Below are positions 8,299-16,564 of a stretch of 64,000 nucleotides of DNA, piece after piece. The translations under genes and the position numbers were made by a program. The notes under the pieces were generated by a model, which worked only from the letters and a program-made list of their open reading frames with translations, ran no database searches and was not told where the DNA came from. The DNA comes from Caproiciproducens faecalis (GTDB lineage Bacteria; Bacillota; Clostridia; Oscillospirales; Acutalibacteraceae). Position 1 is the stretch's first letter. Every line of letters begins with the position of its first letter. The stretch covers positions 1 through 64,000 of the forward strand of contig NZ_JAGFNZ010000007.1 of the NCBI RefSeq assembly GCF_019448085.1. The letters run 5' to 3'.

Positions 8299-9354
8299 AT
8301 GAAACTGACGAAAAAAATACTCGCAATGGGATTAAGCGCCTGTATGGCTCTTTCTGTTTTGGCGGGATGCTCCGATTCTGCAGTATCTTCAGGTTCCAGT
8401 AAGGCTGAGCAAGTTTCCAGTGAAGCGGTATCAAGCGCGCAGCAGAGTGCTGCCGCTGAAAAAACGACCATTAAGATTGCGGCGCTTAAAGGCCCTACAG
8501 GGCTGGGCATGTTAAAGCTGATGAGCGATAATGACGCCAAGACTGCCGCTGAAAATTACGAATTTACCATTTTAAGTTCTCCTGACGAAATTGTGTCCAA
8601 GATTTCCAAAGGGGAGGTGGATGTGGCCGCCGTTCCAACCAATCTGGCAGCGACGCTGTATAACAAAACAGACGGAAAGGTTCAAATGGCCGCGGTCAAC
8701 ACGCTCGGCGTGCTCTCTCTGCTGACAAAAGGAGAAAACATTTCCAGCATTAAGGACCTGAAAGGCAAAACCATTTATGCTTCCGGTCAGGGTTCCGTAC
8801 CGGAATATGCATTAAACTACATTTTGAAGCAAAATGGACTTGAAGTCGGTAAGGATGTTAAGGTAGAATATAAAGCGGAGCATGCGGAGCTTGCGGCGCT
8901 GATTCTTTCGGGAAAAGCAAAGATTGCTGTTCTGCCTGAGCCGTTTGTTACTCAGGTAACGACAAAAGATAAGGACGTTAAAGTTGCGCTGAATATAACG
9001 GATGAATGGGATAAGGCTGCGCAGGGCAAAAGTGTACTGACCATGGGATGTGTGATTGTCAGCAAGAACTTTGTTGAACAACATAAGGATGCTTTTGACG
9101 CTTTCCTCAGCGAGTATAAGGATTCCACTGATTTTACCAATACAAAGGTGGAGGAAGCGGCCGCTCTTTCCGAAAAATACGATATTATGCCGGCGGCGGT
9201 CGCCAAAAAGGCGATTCCGAACTGCAATATCGTTTATATTGACGGAAATGACATGAAGGCAAAGATCCCTGATTTTTTGAATGTTCTGTTCACAGCCAAT
9301 CAGAAGTCCGTTGGAGGTAAATTACCAGGTGATGACTTCTACTACACAAAATAA
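8299..9354 (+). CDS. ABC transporter substrate-binding lipoprotein (NitT/TauT-like)
   Basis: The 351-residue protein has a lipoprotein signal with lipobox LAGC (Cys24), then a Ser/Ala-rich linker, and a periplasmic-binding type II fold. The segment KISKGEVDVAAVPTNLAA resembles the NMT1/SsuA/TauA group that binds small organic ligands. It is anchored outside the membrane and delivers substrate to the permease encoded next. Genes of this group serve sulfonates, nitrate, pyrimidine precursors or unknown ligands; the sequence does not let me choose. The downstream permease gene overlaps its end by 23 bases. Confidence 0.88.
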   Translation: MKLTKKILAMGLSACMALSVLAGCSDSAVSSGSSKAEQVSSEAVSSAQQSAAAEKTTIKIAALKGPTGLGMLKLMSDNDAKTAAENYEFTILSSPDEIVSKISKGEVDVAAVPTNLAATLYNKTDGKVQMAAVNTLGVLSLLTKGENISSIKDLKGKTIYASGQGSVPEYALNYILKQNGLEVGKDVKVEYKAEHAELAALILSGKAKIAVLPEPFVTQVTTKDKDVKVALNITDEWDKAAQGKSVLTMGCVIVSKNFVEQHKDAFDAFLSEYKDSTDFTNTKVEEAAALSEKYDIMPAAVAKKAIPNCNIVYIDGNDMKAKIPDFLNVLFTANQKSVGGKLPGDDFYYTK

Positions 9355-10114
9355 AACAATCTTTCAAAATAAGGGATTCAGAAAAATTCTGGCTGCCGTG
9401 TTTTGGATCGGCCTATGGCAGCTGGCCTATTTAACAGTAAAACAGGAGATACTAATCGTATCTCCTGTTCGTGTCTTGCAAAGGCTTTTTGAGCTTTCAC
9501 AAAGCACGGAGTTCTGGCTGACCGCCTTTTTATCCATGCTTCGTATTTTGGAAGGCTTTCTGCTCGGAGTGATTTTCGGATGCGTTTTGGCAGTTTTGAC
9601 TTCTGTATCCCGGATGATGTACGAAATATTTTATCCGGTAATCAGCATCATCAAAGCAACTCCCGTTGCTTCTTTTATCATTCTTGCGCTGGTATGGATT
9701 CCTTCCCCTCATGTGCCGTCTTTTACATCCTTCTTGATGGTAACCCCGATTGTTTGGGCAAATGTGGTCAACGGTATCAAAAAGACAGACCGCAATCTGT
9801 TGCAGATGGCTGCTGTTTATCGTTTTGGATTGGCAAGGACGGTAAAACGTATTTATTTGCCTTCTGCTATGCCATATTTTACTGCGGCCTGTACAACGGG
9901 GATGGGGCTTGCGTGGAAAGCCGGAATTGCCGCAGAAGTACTTGCGGTTACTCCGCTGTCCATTGGCAGACAAATCTACAATTCGAAGATTTATATCGAA
10001 ACGGATAATTTGTTCGCGTGGACTGTGGTTGTGATCGGCATGAGTGTTGTTTTGGAATTTCTGATGGTGCGGCTGATGAAAAAAGTGGGCGAAAAATACA
10101 ATGTTGTGCAGTAA
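9332..10114 (+). CDS. ABC transporter permease (NitT/TauT/SsuC family)
   Basis: About 260 residues with six predicted membrane segments and the EAA-like cytoplasmic loop (NLLQMAAVYRFGLARTVKRIYLP, about residues 148-170) that docks on the ATPase. ATG 9332 is chosen because upstream in-frame codons lie far inside the preceding gene and GGAGGT is at 9313-9318; GTG 9329 is a close alternative. It is the membrane component of the importer formed with its two neighbours. Confidence 0.88.
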   Translation: MTSTTQNKTIFQNKGFRKILAAVFWIGLWQLAYLTVKQEILIVSPVRVLQRLFELSQSTEFWLTAFLSMLRILEGFLLGVIFGCVLAVLTSVSRMMYEIFYPVISIIKATPVASFIILALVWIPSPHVPSFTSFLMVTPIVWANVVNGIKKTDRNLLQMAAVYRFGLARTVKRIYLPSAMPYFTAACTTGMGLAWKAGIAAEVLAVTPLSIGRQIYNSKIYIETDNLFAWTVVVIGMSVVLEFLMVRLMKKVGEKYNVVQ

Positions 10115-10130
10115 TGGAGCAGTGTGCGAA

Positions 10131-10751
10131 TTGAAAATTCAGAATCTTTCTAAAACATATAACGGAAAAACAGTGCTGGATCAGTTTTCCGTCGAATTTC
10201 CTTCAGCCGGAACCGTCTGTTTATTTGGACCGTCTGGATGTGGAAAAACGACGCTTTTAAACTGCATAGCCGGTTTGGAATCTTTTGATGCTGGTGCAAT
10301 AGAAGGCGCCGGTGATATGAAAATTTCATATCTTTTTCAGGAAAATCGGTTGCTGCCGTGGGTTTCTGCCCATGAGAATGTTGCCGCAGTTCTTCACGGC
10401 AGTGCCAAAAACAATGCGGAGCAGGCTGAAAAATGGCTTGCATTGGTGGGCTTGGAGGGCGCGGGGAGTAAAAGGCCCTCGGAACTGAGCGGCGGAATGC
10501 GGCGAAGGGTTGCGCTTGCCCGCTCGCTTGCTTACGGAGGCAGCCTTTATCTTATGGATGAACCCTTTCAGGGCCTTGACGCCCAGTGCAGGGATGAAAT
10601 GATTGCTCTTTTTCAGAAACAGGCTGCGGACGCTTTGAAAATTATAGTCACCCATGATTTTCAGGAAGCGCAAATGATGGCGGATGTGATTTATATTTTG
10701 GATGGCCCTCCGGTGAAAATTATGGACAAAATTGAAAAAAATCCGGCATAA
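10131..10751 (+). CDS. ABC transporter ATP-binding protein (NitT/TauT/SsuB family)
   Basis: About 206 residues with Walker A GPSGCGKTT (about 31-39), signature LSGGMRRR (about 121) and Walker B LYLMDEP (about 139). TTG 10131 is chosen because GGAG at 10116-10119 is well spaced and the product then opens MKIQNLSKTY. ATG 10101 or GTG 10122 would lengthen it by ten or three residues. It completes the lipoprotein-permease-ATPase importer. Its length is near the short end of the family. Confidence 0.87.
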   Translation: MKIQNLSKTYNGKTVLDQFSVEFPSAGTVCLFGPSGCGKTTLLNCIAGLESFDAGAIEGAGDMKISYLFQENRLLPWVSAHENVAAVLHGSAKNNAEQAEKWLALVGLEGAGSKRPSELSGGMRRRVALARSLAYGGSLYLMDEPFQGLDAQCRDEMIALFQKQAADALKIIVTHDFQEAQMMADVIYILDGPPVKIMDKIEKNPA

Positions 10752-10865
10752 ATCTGCATATTGTAACAATGTTATTGCATTTCTTCATAAATTGCGTCTT
10801 TCATTCATGTAAGGTTTGTGCTATACTAATGCAGTTAAATTTGTTTGGTAGGAGTAATTTATTAT

Positions 10866-12764
10866 ATGAAGAATCAAAGAGCCACTTTTGGAAAATCATT
10901 TGCTCAAATCATAATAGATATTCTCTGCGTTTTTTTCAGCTACTGGATTGCGTTTATCCTGCGATATGATGGACATATTTTTCCCCGCAGTTATGACTGG
11001 GAGTCCTTTTCCACCTGGATTCCGTGGATTACCGCTATTTTTATTATCAGCTTTACTGTTTTTCGGTTCTATACCACCATGTGGCAGTTTGCAAGCCTTG
11101 ATGAGCTTTTGACTATTTTTTATGGGACGACCTTTGCCGCATTGATAGTTACGATTATCGGCTTCACTCTTTCCTGGCCCGTGTTCCATGTACGGCGTTT
11201 CCCTTGGGGCGTTTACATTATCGGGTGGGTGTTTGCCATCTTTTTTGTTGGCGCATCCAGGTTCAGTTTCCGCCTGATTCGCAGACTGAAACGCAGAAAT
11301 CAGATTAACAGAGAAGACGGAGAAGAATTTCACCGCGTTATGATTATCGGCGCGGGGGAGATGGGCTCCATGGTCATTAAGGACATGAAGACCGCGCCGG
11401 AAAGCAAAGGGATTCCCGTCATTGCCATTGATGACAACAAAAGCAAAAAGGGAACCAGAATTCACGGCGTTAAGGTTGTGGGCGGCAGAGAAAGCATCCC
11501 GAAAATGGCCGTGCGCTATAATATTGACCAGATCGTGCTTGCTATTGCGTCAGCCAGTAAAAAGGACAAGCAGGATATTCTGAGCATCTGTGCGAAAACA
11601 GGATGTCAGCTCAAAACAATTCCTGCTCTTTATGAAATTATTGAAGACAGTGCCGATCCCCTGAAGGTCAGAAATGTTGACATTGTCGACCTTCTTGGCA
11701 GAGATGAAATTAAACTGAATACAGCCGAAATCAGTGGCTACCTGAAAAACAAAACCGTACTGGTAACCGGTGGAGGCGGTTCGATCGGCAGTGAGTTGTG
11801 CCGTCAGATCGCTTATTTCAATCCCAAAAAGCTGATAATTTTTGATATTTATGAAAATAATGCCTATGATTTGCAAAATGAGCTTCTGATGCGCTTTAAG
11901 CATCTGAACCTTGAGGTTCTGATTGGTTCTGTGCGCGACAAGGCGAGAATTGAACATATTTTCTCCGTTTGTAAACCGGATGTCGTTTTTCACGCGGCTG
12001 CCCACAAGCATGTGCCTCTGATGGAGATGAGCCCCGGGGAAGCAGTGAAGAACAATGTGTTTGGTACGCTGAATGTGGCGCAGGCCTGTGATAAATTCGG
12101 TGTTAACCGTATGGTGTTGATTTCAACCGACAAAGCGGTGAATCCGACGAATATTATGGGCGCCACCAAACGGATCTGCGAACTGATTATTCAGTACAGC
12201 AGCCGCCACAGCAAGACCGATTATGTTGCCGTCCGTTTTGGAAATGTTTTGGGCAGTAACGGCAGCGTTATTCCGCTCTTTAAAAAGCAGATTGCCGCCG
12301 GAGGTCCGGTTACCGTTACTCATCCGGATATTATCCGATATTTTATGACGATTCCCGAAGCGGCACGTCTGGTAATTCAGGCGGGCGGCATGGCTCGCGG
12401 CGGAGAAATCTTTGTACTGGACATGGGACAGCCGGTGAAAATTGTGGATTTGGCAAAAAACCTGATTCGTCTTTCCGGTTTGCAGCCCGATGTTGATATT
12501 AAGATTCAGTATACGGGTCTGCGCCCTGGGGAGAAGCTTTATGAAGAACTTCTGCTGGACAGTGAAGGCGGCTGTCAGAAGACTTCCCACGAACTGATCT
12601 ATATCGGTACTCCGATTCCGTTTAATGAGGATACGTTTATTAATCAGATTGAGAAGCTTAGGGATGTCGCCGGTTCCAACAATGTGGAAATGATGAATGT
12701 CGTTCATGAGCTTGTTCCTACTTATTCGGGTCACGCCGAAGAGACGGATGCTCTTGCAAATTGA
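10866..12764 (+). CDS. CapD/FlaA1-type membrane-bound nucleotide-sugar 4,6-dehydratase
   Basis: This 632-residue protein has four N-terminal membrane helices (about 10-130), a CoA-binding-like Rossmann domain (about 150-265) and a C-terminal SDR domain. The SDR domain has the NAD motif GGGGSIGS at 302-309 and the active-site STDKAV motif. Methionine replaces the usual tyrosine in the YxxxK pair (NIMGATK), as in PglF/CapD/WbpM enzymes. Those convert UDP-GlcNAc to the 4-keto-6-deoxy sugar at the inner membrane for glycan synthesis. ATG 10866 follows TAGGAG at 10849-10854. It is a single gene; no glycosyltransferases are adjacent. Confidence 0.92.
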   Translation: MKNQRATFGKSFAQIIIDILCVFFSYWIAFILRYDGHIFPRSYDWESFSTWIPWITAIFIISFTVFRFYTTMWQFASLDELLTIFYGTTFAALIVTIIGFTLSWPVFHVRRFPWGVYIIGWVFAIFFVGASRFSFRLIRRLKRRNQINREDGEEFHRVMIIGAGEMGSMVIKDMKTAPESKGIPVIAIDDNKSKKGTRIHGVKVVGGRESIPKMAVRYNIDQIVLAIASASKKDKQDILSICAKTGCQLKTIPALYEIIEDSADPLKVRNVDIVDLLGRDEIKLNTAEISGYLKNKTVLVTGGGGSIGSELCRQIAYFNPKKLIIFDIYENNAYDLQNELLMRFKHLNLEVLIGSVRDKARIEHIFSVCKPDVVFHAAAHKHVPLMEMSPGEAVKNNVFGTLNVAQACDKFGVNRMVLISTDKAVNPTNIMGATKRICELIIQYSSRHSKTDYVAVRFGNVLGSNGSVIPLFKKQIAAGGPVTVTHPDIIRYFMTIPEAARLVIQAGGMARGGEIFVLDMGQPVKIVDLAKNLIRLSGLQPDVDIKIQYTGLRPGEKLYEELLLDSEGGCQKTSHELIYIGTPIPFNEDTFINQIEKLRDVAGSNNVEMMNVVHELVPTYSGHAEETDALAN

Positions 12765-12776
12765 ATATACAAGGAA

Positions 12777-12820
12777 AAAGCCCTCGATCAGTTTTGAAAT
12801 TGATCGAGGGCTTTCTTTTT
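12777..12820. terminator. bidirectional terminator between capD-like gene and tdk
   Basis: A perfect 14-bp stem (12777-12790 with 12801-12814) has T-runs on both strands and separates two convergent genes. Confidence 0.93.
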
Positions 12821-12826
12821 TCGCTC

Positions 12827-13399
12827 TTATTTTTTAGTTCCGTCTATTCTGTCGTTTTTCCAGCATTTATAGCATAAACCGATATAGCTTTCGTTGCCGC
12901 CTATAAAAACCTGCTCGCCTTCTCGGATGATTTTGCCGTTGCAGATTCTTGCATTTACTTCTGCTTTGCGTCCGCAGGTACAAACGGATTTGATCTCCGT
13001 CAGCGAATCCGCAATTTCAAACAGACGCTTGCTTCCTTCAAACATATGTGTTTGGAAATCGGTTTTTAAACCGAAGCACAGAACAGGAACAAATTCAATG
13101 GCGATCTCTTTCAGCTGGTCAATCTGAGCTCCCGTTAAAAACTGTGCTTCATCTATAATCAAAACATCAAAATGGTTTTTCTGAAACCATTGATAGAGAT
13201 CCACATTTTTATCAATTAAAATCCCGGTATCTTTTAGCCCAATTCGTGATTTTACAACGGTAAGGCCGTCTCGATTGTCTACAGATGGTTTTAATAGACC
13301 TACTCGGTACCCTTTTTCTTCATAGTTGAATTTTACCATTAGCGCCTGGGCTGTTTTGCTGCTGCCCATCGCACCATATTTGAAGTATAATTTCGGCAT
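12827..13399 (-). CDS. tdk: thymidine kinase, type II
   Basis: The 190-residue enzyme phosphorylates thymidine to dTMP in nucleotide salvage. It has an unusual P-loop YGAMGSSKT (about residues 8-16), the LIIDEAQFL Walker B stretch (about 98-106), and a four-cysteine zinc lasso split as CTCG and CYKC (about 148 and 181). The family P-loop is normally GPMFSGKT; here Ser replaces Gly before the Lys, a variant also found in some Clostridia. It faces the capD-like gene across a shared terminator. Confidence 0.93.
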   Translation of the reverse strand: MPKLYFKYGAMGSSKTAQALMVKFNYEEKGYRVGLLKPSVDNRDGLTVVKSRIGLKDTGILIDKNVDLYQWFQKNHFDVLIIDEAQFLTGAQIDQLKEIAIEFVPVLCFGLKTDFQTHMFEGSKRLFEIADSLTEIKSVCTCGRKAEVNARICNGKIIREGEQVFIGGNESYIGLCYKCWKNDRIDGTKK

Positions 13400-13539
13400 T
13401 TTTGTTCCTCCGATTTTTTTGGCAGTCTTTGTTTAGTATAGCATTCTTTATTCGTTTATAAAATACCAAAATGCGATAATGTTCACAGATTTCTTTTAAA
13501 ATTTATACGATTGCAAATTATGTCTAAATAAATAAATTA

Positions 13540-13568
13540 TTGCTGATTCATGTAAAGCATGTTATAAT
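13540..13568 (+). promoter_or_regulatory. sigma-A promoter of the cyclase-deacetylase gene
   Basis: TTGCTG (13540-13545), a 17-base spacer and TATAAT (13563-13568). It lies inside the longest open form of the frame, so it argues that translation begins downstream at TTG 13603. Confidence 0.75.
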
Positions 13569-13602
13569 TTTCCAGAATGTATCTTTTAAGGCGGTGAACC
13601 AT

Positions 13603-16122
13603 TTGAACAGACCTAAAATTCTGTATGTACAGTTTATGATGGTAGGAATTTCTATAATGGCACTCGCCTTTATTCTTTTCACATTTCGGGTGGAAGAAAT
13701 CAAGCTGAATGATGGGGAAGTAAGAAGCTTTAATTCAGGATGGCTGTTTGTTAATTATAACGGTGATAGCCACAGTATCACTTTGCCTACCCATAATGTA
13801 CCGGGAGCGGAAAAAAACAAGAGCAGCTTCATCACCAATCAGCTTCCTTTTGACATTGGAAACAATATGACGCTTTCTTTTTCGACCTATCACGCTAAGG
13901 TACGCGTTTTTGTCGGAAGTGAATTAATTTATCGGTTTGGATATGATACGCAGCTGTTGTTTGGAAAATCTCCGGCTTGTACAGCGTGGCATATCATTTC
14001 ATTACCGGACGGTTCGCAGGGAAAATCGATTAAGATAGAAATTTGTTCTCCTTATGACAAATATGCCTCAACGTTTAATGACATCACCATTGGAACAAAA
14101 AGTGCCAACATTACAAATCTGATTCATCGATTTTTTTACAGCACTGTCGTCGGTTCGTTGGTCCTAACTTTCGGGATTACACTGCTTTTACTGTATTTTA
14201 TTGCTCGAACGCGATTAAAGAATAATCTAGCTCTGCTGTACCAGAGCCTGTTTGCTATCAGTATTTCCATCTCTGCACTGACGGAGACTTCCGTTTTACA
14301 GTTTTTGACCGGAAATGTTCTTTTACTCGGATATATTATGTATTTTACTCTTATGCTTTGTATGATTCCATATCTGCTGTTTATAAAAACTGTGTATGCA
14401 AAGCACCATAAAAAGCTGTACGATATATTATGTGTGGGTGCCGCATTGAATTTCCTAATTTGCACTTTGATGCAGGTACTGAATATTCTGGATTTTCCGG
14501 AAACAGTATTTTTGACACATCTGATTATAGCAGCGTCGCTGATTTTATCGGTTTATACTGCACTGGAAAATTTGTTAAAATTCCACGACCGCACCGTTCT
14601 GCCATTTTTGATTGGTTTAGGGACGATGTTTGTTCTGTATATGGTTGATATGATGCGGTATTATATGGGTATTTATCAGGATGGAGCGCTGTTTTGCCGC
14701 TCGGGACTTCTGATTTTTGTTGTACTTCCTTCGATTGATACGGTTTCTCAGTATTTTTCAATGATCGAGCTGGGGATGGAAGCCAGAGTACTGAAACGTC
14801 TTGCTTATCTCGATACATTAACACAAAAAAAGAATCGAAATGCTTTTGAGATCGAAATGGAAGCTTTAAACTCACAAAGAAACCGTTCTCATGTGGCGAT
14901 TGTAGCATTTGATGTGAATAATTTAAAGAGTGTCAATGACAATTATGGTCACAGATGCGGAGATGTGCTGATTTTATCTGCATCGGACGTAATTCAAAAA
15001 AGTTTTGACGGGTATGGAAATTGCTATCGAGTCGGTGGGGACGAATTTGTCGTTATTATTGAAGATTATGTTGCAAATCGCACCAAAGCGTGTTTGGATG
15101 ACTTTGAGGTTCATTTGCGCGAGTATAATCAAAGAAATTCCAATGGGATTGAAATCGCTTATGGGTATGCTGTGTATGAGCCCTGCGACAAAAATTTATT
15201 GGAAACGCTGAATCGTGCGGATAAGCTGATGTATCAAAAAAAAGCGGCAGATGAAAAACCTTGCGAAATACTAGAAAATATAAAAGAAAATGCAAATAGA
15301 AGCCCCCTAGGCGCGCATATAATTGTGCCAAGGGGGCATTGTCATATGAAGTTTCTGATACTGAGCGGAAAGAGGCTGTTAACAGTATTGCGCTGTTTGG
15401 TTTGCGGCATCTTGGCTGTCTTCATAGCTGTTCAGGGCGTTACGGCGATCAGGACATTTTCCAGTCAGCGCCTGATTCCCATTTATTGCGTAAAAACACC
15501 TGAAAAAAAAGTCGCAATCTCATTCGATGCGGCCTGGGGAAACGAAGAGACACAGACATTAATTGATATTCTGGGAAAATACAACGTTAAAACGACTTTT
15601 TTTGTGGTGGGCGCATGGGTGGACAAATATCCGGAGTCTGTCAAAGCGCTTGCAGCTGCCGGGCACGAGGTTTGCAATCATTCCAATACGCATCCGCATA
15701 TGCCAAAACTTGTGCAGAGTGAAATGACGGCACAAATAACGGAATGTAATGATAAAATTAAAAATTTAACCGGGACCAGCCCGATTTTGTTTCGAGCCCC
15801 ATACGGTGATTATAACAATGCACTCATGGAAACAGTAAAATCAGTTAATATGTATTGTATTCAGTGGGATGTGGATAGCCTTGATTGGAAAAATCTAACT
15901 CCGAACGATATGGTTACTCGTGTGACTACTACGGTGAAACCCGGTTCGATCGTTTTGTTTCATAACGGAGCGAAAAATACGCCGTCTGCGCTTCCGAAAA
16001 TTATTGAAGCGCTGCAGGGACAGGGCTATCAGATTGTTCCAGTCTCTCAGTTGATTTATAAAGAAGGCTACACAATCGATCATACCGGGATGCAGGTGCC
16101 GAATTCGACTGCCAATCAATAG
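13603..16122 (+). CDS. 7TM diguanylate cyclase fused in frame to CE4 polysaccharide deacetylase
   Basis: One open frame encodes 839 residues. Residues 10-30 form a membrane anchor, about 45-185 an extracytoplasmic beta-rich domain like 7TMR-DISMED2, and about 190-380 seven membrane helices. A GGDEF domain follows at about 410-570, with intact A-site GGDEF at 478-482 and no RxxD inhibitory site before it. Then comes a 12-residue linker and Met582, a new membrane anchor (about 590-612) and a NodB/CE4 domain with Asp642, metal-binding His693 and His697 (HSNTH) and RAPYG. CE4 enzymes de-N-acetylate peptidoglycan or other glycans outside the cell. The start is TTG 13603 with AAGGCGGTG upstream. 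The two halves each look like a whole protein, and the join lies over a GC-rich hairpin. A one-base change in the A8 run at 15236-15243 would split them, so either a true fusion or a sequence error is possible. Confidence 0.8.
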   Translation: MNRPKILYVQFMMVGISIMALAFILFTFRVEEIKLNDGEVRSFNSGWLFVNYNGDSHSITLPTHNVPGAEKNKSSFITNQLPFDIGNNMTLSFSTYHAKVRVFVGSELIYRFGYDTQLLFGKSPACTAWHIISLPDGSQGKSIKIEICSPYDKYASTFNDITIGTKSANITNLIHRFFYSTVVGSLVLTFGITLLLLYFIARTRLKNNLALLYQSLFAISISISALTETSVLQFLTGNVLLLGYIMYFTLMLCMIPYLLFIKTVYAKHHKKLYDILCVGAALNFLICTLMQVLNILDFPETVFLTHLIIAASLILSVYTALENLLKFHDRTVLPFLIGLGTMFVLYMVDMMRYYMGIYQDGALFCRSGLLIFVVLPSIDTVSQYFSMIELGMEARVLKRLAYLDTLTQKKNRNAFEIEMEALNSQRNRSHVAIVAFDVNNLKSVNDNYGHRCGDVLILSASDVIQKSFDGYGNCYRVGGDEFVVIIEDYVANRTKACLDDFEVHLREYNQRNSNGIEIAYGYAVYEPCDKNLLETLNRADKLMYQKKAADEKPCEILENIKENANRSPLGAHIIVPRGHCHMKFLILSGKRLLTVLRCLVCGILAVFIAVQGVTAIRTFSSQRLIPIYCVKTPEKKVAISFDAAWGNEETQTLIDILGKYNVKTTFFVVGAWVDKYPESVKALAAAGHEVCNHSNTHPHMPKLVQSEMTAQITECNDKIKNLTGTSPILFRAPYGDYNNALMETVKSVNMYCIQWDVDSLDWKNLTPNDMVTRVTTTVKPGSIVLFHNGAKNTPSALPKIIEALQGQGYQIVPVSQLIYKEGYTIDHTGMQVPNSTANQ
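15302..15337 (+). repeat. terminator-like hairpin inside the fusion junction
   Basis: Arms GCCCCCTAGGC (15302-15312) and GCCAAGGGGGC (15327-15337) pair with one A-A mismatch. There is no T-run after it. The 3' arm contains AGGGGG, placed eight bases before the in-frame ATG at 15346, so it could act as a ribosome-binding site for a separate deacetylase start. Confidence 0.75.
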
Positions 16123-16154
16123 CTTGTATGATCCTTAATTGAAAAAAATTCTGG

Positions 16155-16192
16155 AAAGCACCGGGTCGTATTATTGTTTAACCCGGTGCTTT
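16155..16192 (+). terminator. hairpin after the cyclase-deacetylase gene
   Basis: A perfect 12-bp stem AAAGCACCGGGT / ACCCGGTGCTTT with a 14-base loop. The T-tract after it is short. Confidence 0.75.
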
Positions 16193-16237
16193 GATTATCA
16201 TTTATGTTGAAATATAATTACTATTATGAAATAAGCA

Positions 16238-16266
16238 TTGACAGAGTATGAAATTTATGTTAATTT
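16238..16266 (+). promoter_or_regulatory. candidate promoter of a short plus-strand transcript
   Basis: TTGACA (16238-16243), a 17-base spacer and TAATTT (16261-16266). No plus-strand gene begins downstream, only the hairpin-rich stretch 16273-16378. Confidence 0.4.
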
Positions 16267-16272
16267 AAGAAA

Positions 16273-16378
16273 TAGAGTTTATACACGTTGCAGGATAATG
16301 TGTATTGGCTTATATGCTTTTTCTTCAGTGAAGTTGCTCCAATATAAACGTCATTATTGGAGCAGCTTCTTTAATTTT
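16273..16378 (+). ncRNA. candidate small RNA antisense to the 3' end of the minus-strand small gene
   Basis: Between the promoter-like boxes and 16378 lie two hairpins: ATACAC/GTGTAT near 16284-16309, and a larger one at 16330-16369 (GAAG..GCTCCAATA pairing with TATTGGAGC..CTTC) followed by TTTAATTTT. This looks like a terminated RNA of about 105 nt. Its 3' half overlaps the last codons of the gene at 16325-16564 on the other strand. There is no expression evidence. Confidence 0.3.
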
Positions 16379-16564
16379 ATTGGTAAGAATGGCAATTATT
16401 AAAAGAATTAACATAAAAACATTTAGCGCTTTCAGAAAGACCTTCACATTAATGTTTGGCAGGAAGCATTGGACGGTTTTGACTTCATGACGTTTCCCTT
16501 CATCCTTTGTAACAGTGTCATAGGTTTTTTTCCAAATCACAACAGGACGAGCATTTGTTTTCAT
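16325..16564 (-). CDS. small single-pass membrane protein, unknown function
   Basis: This frame encodes 79 residues: a basic, polar N-terminal half (KTNARPVVIWKKTYD at the start), one strongly hydrophobic helix (about 48-62, VFMLILLIIAILTN) and a short tail. I do not recognise a family. The case for a real gene is a good ribosome-binding site (AAAGGAGA just upstream of ATG 16564 on the minus strand) and the clear membrane helix. A minus-strand terminator-like hairpin lies about 100 bases upstream (16664-16691), so transcription may be attenuated. The last codons overlap a plus-strand hairpin. Confidence 0.5.
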   Translation of the reverse strand: MKTNARPVVIWKKTYDTVTKDEGKRHEVKTVQCFLPNINVKVFLKALNVFMLILLIIAILTNKIKEAAPIMTFILEQLH

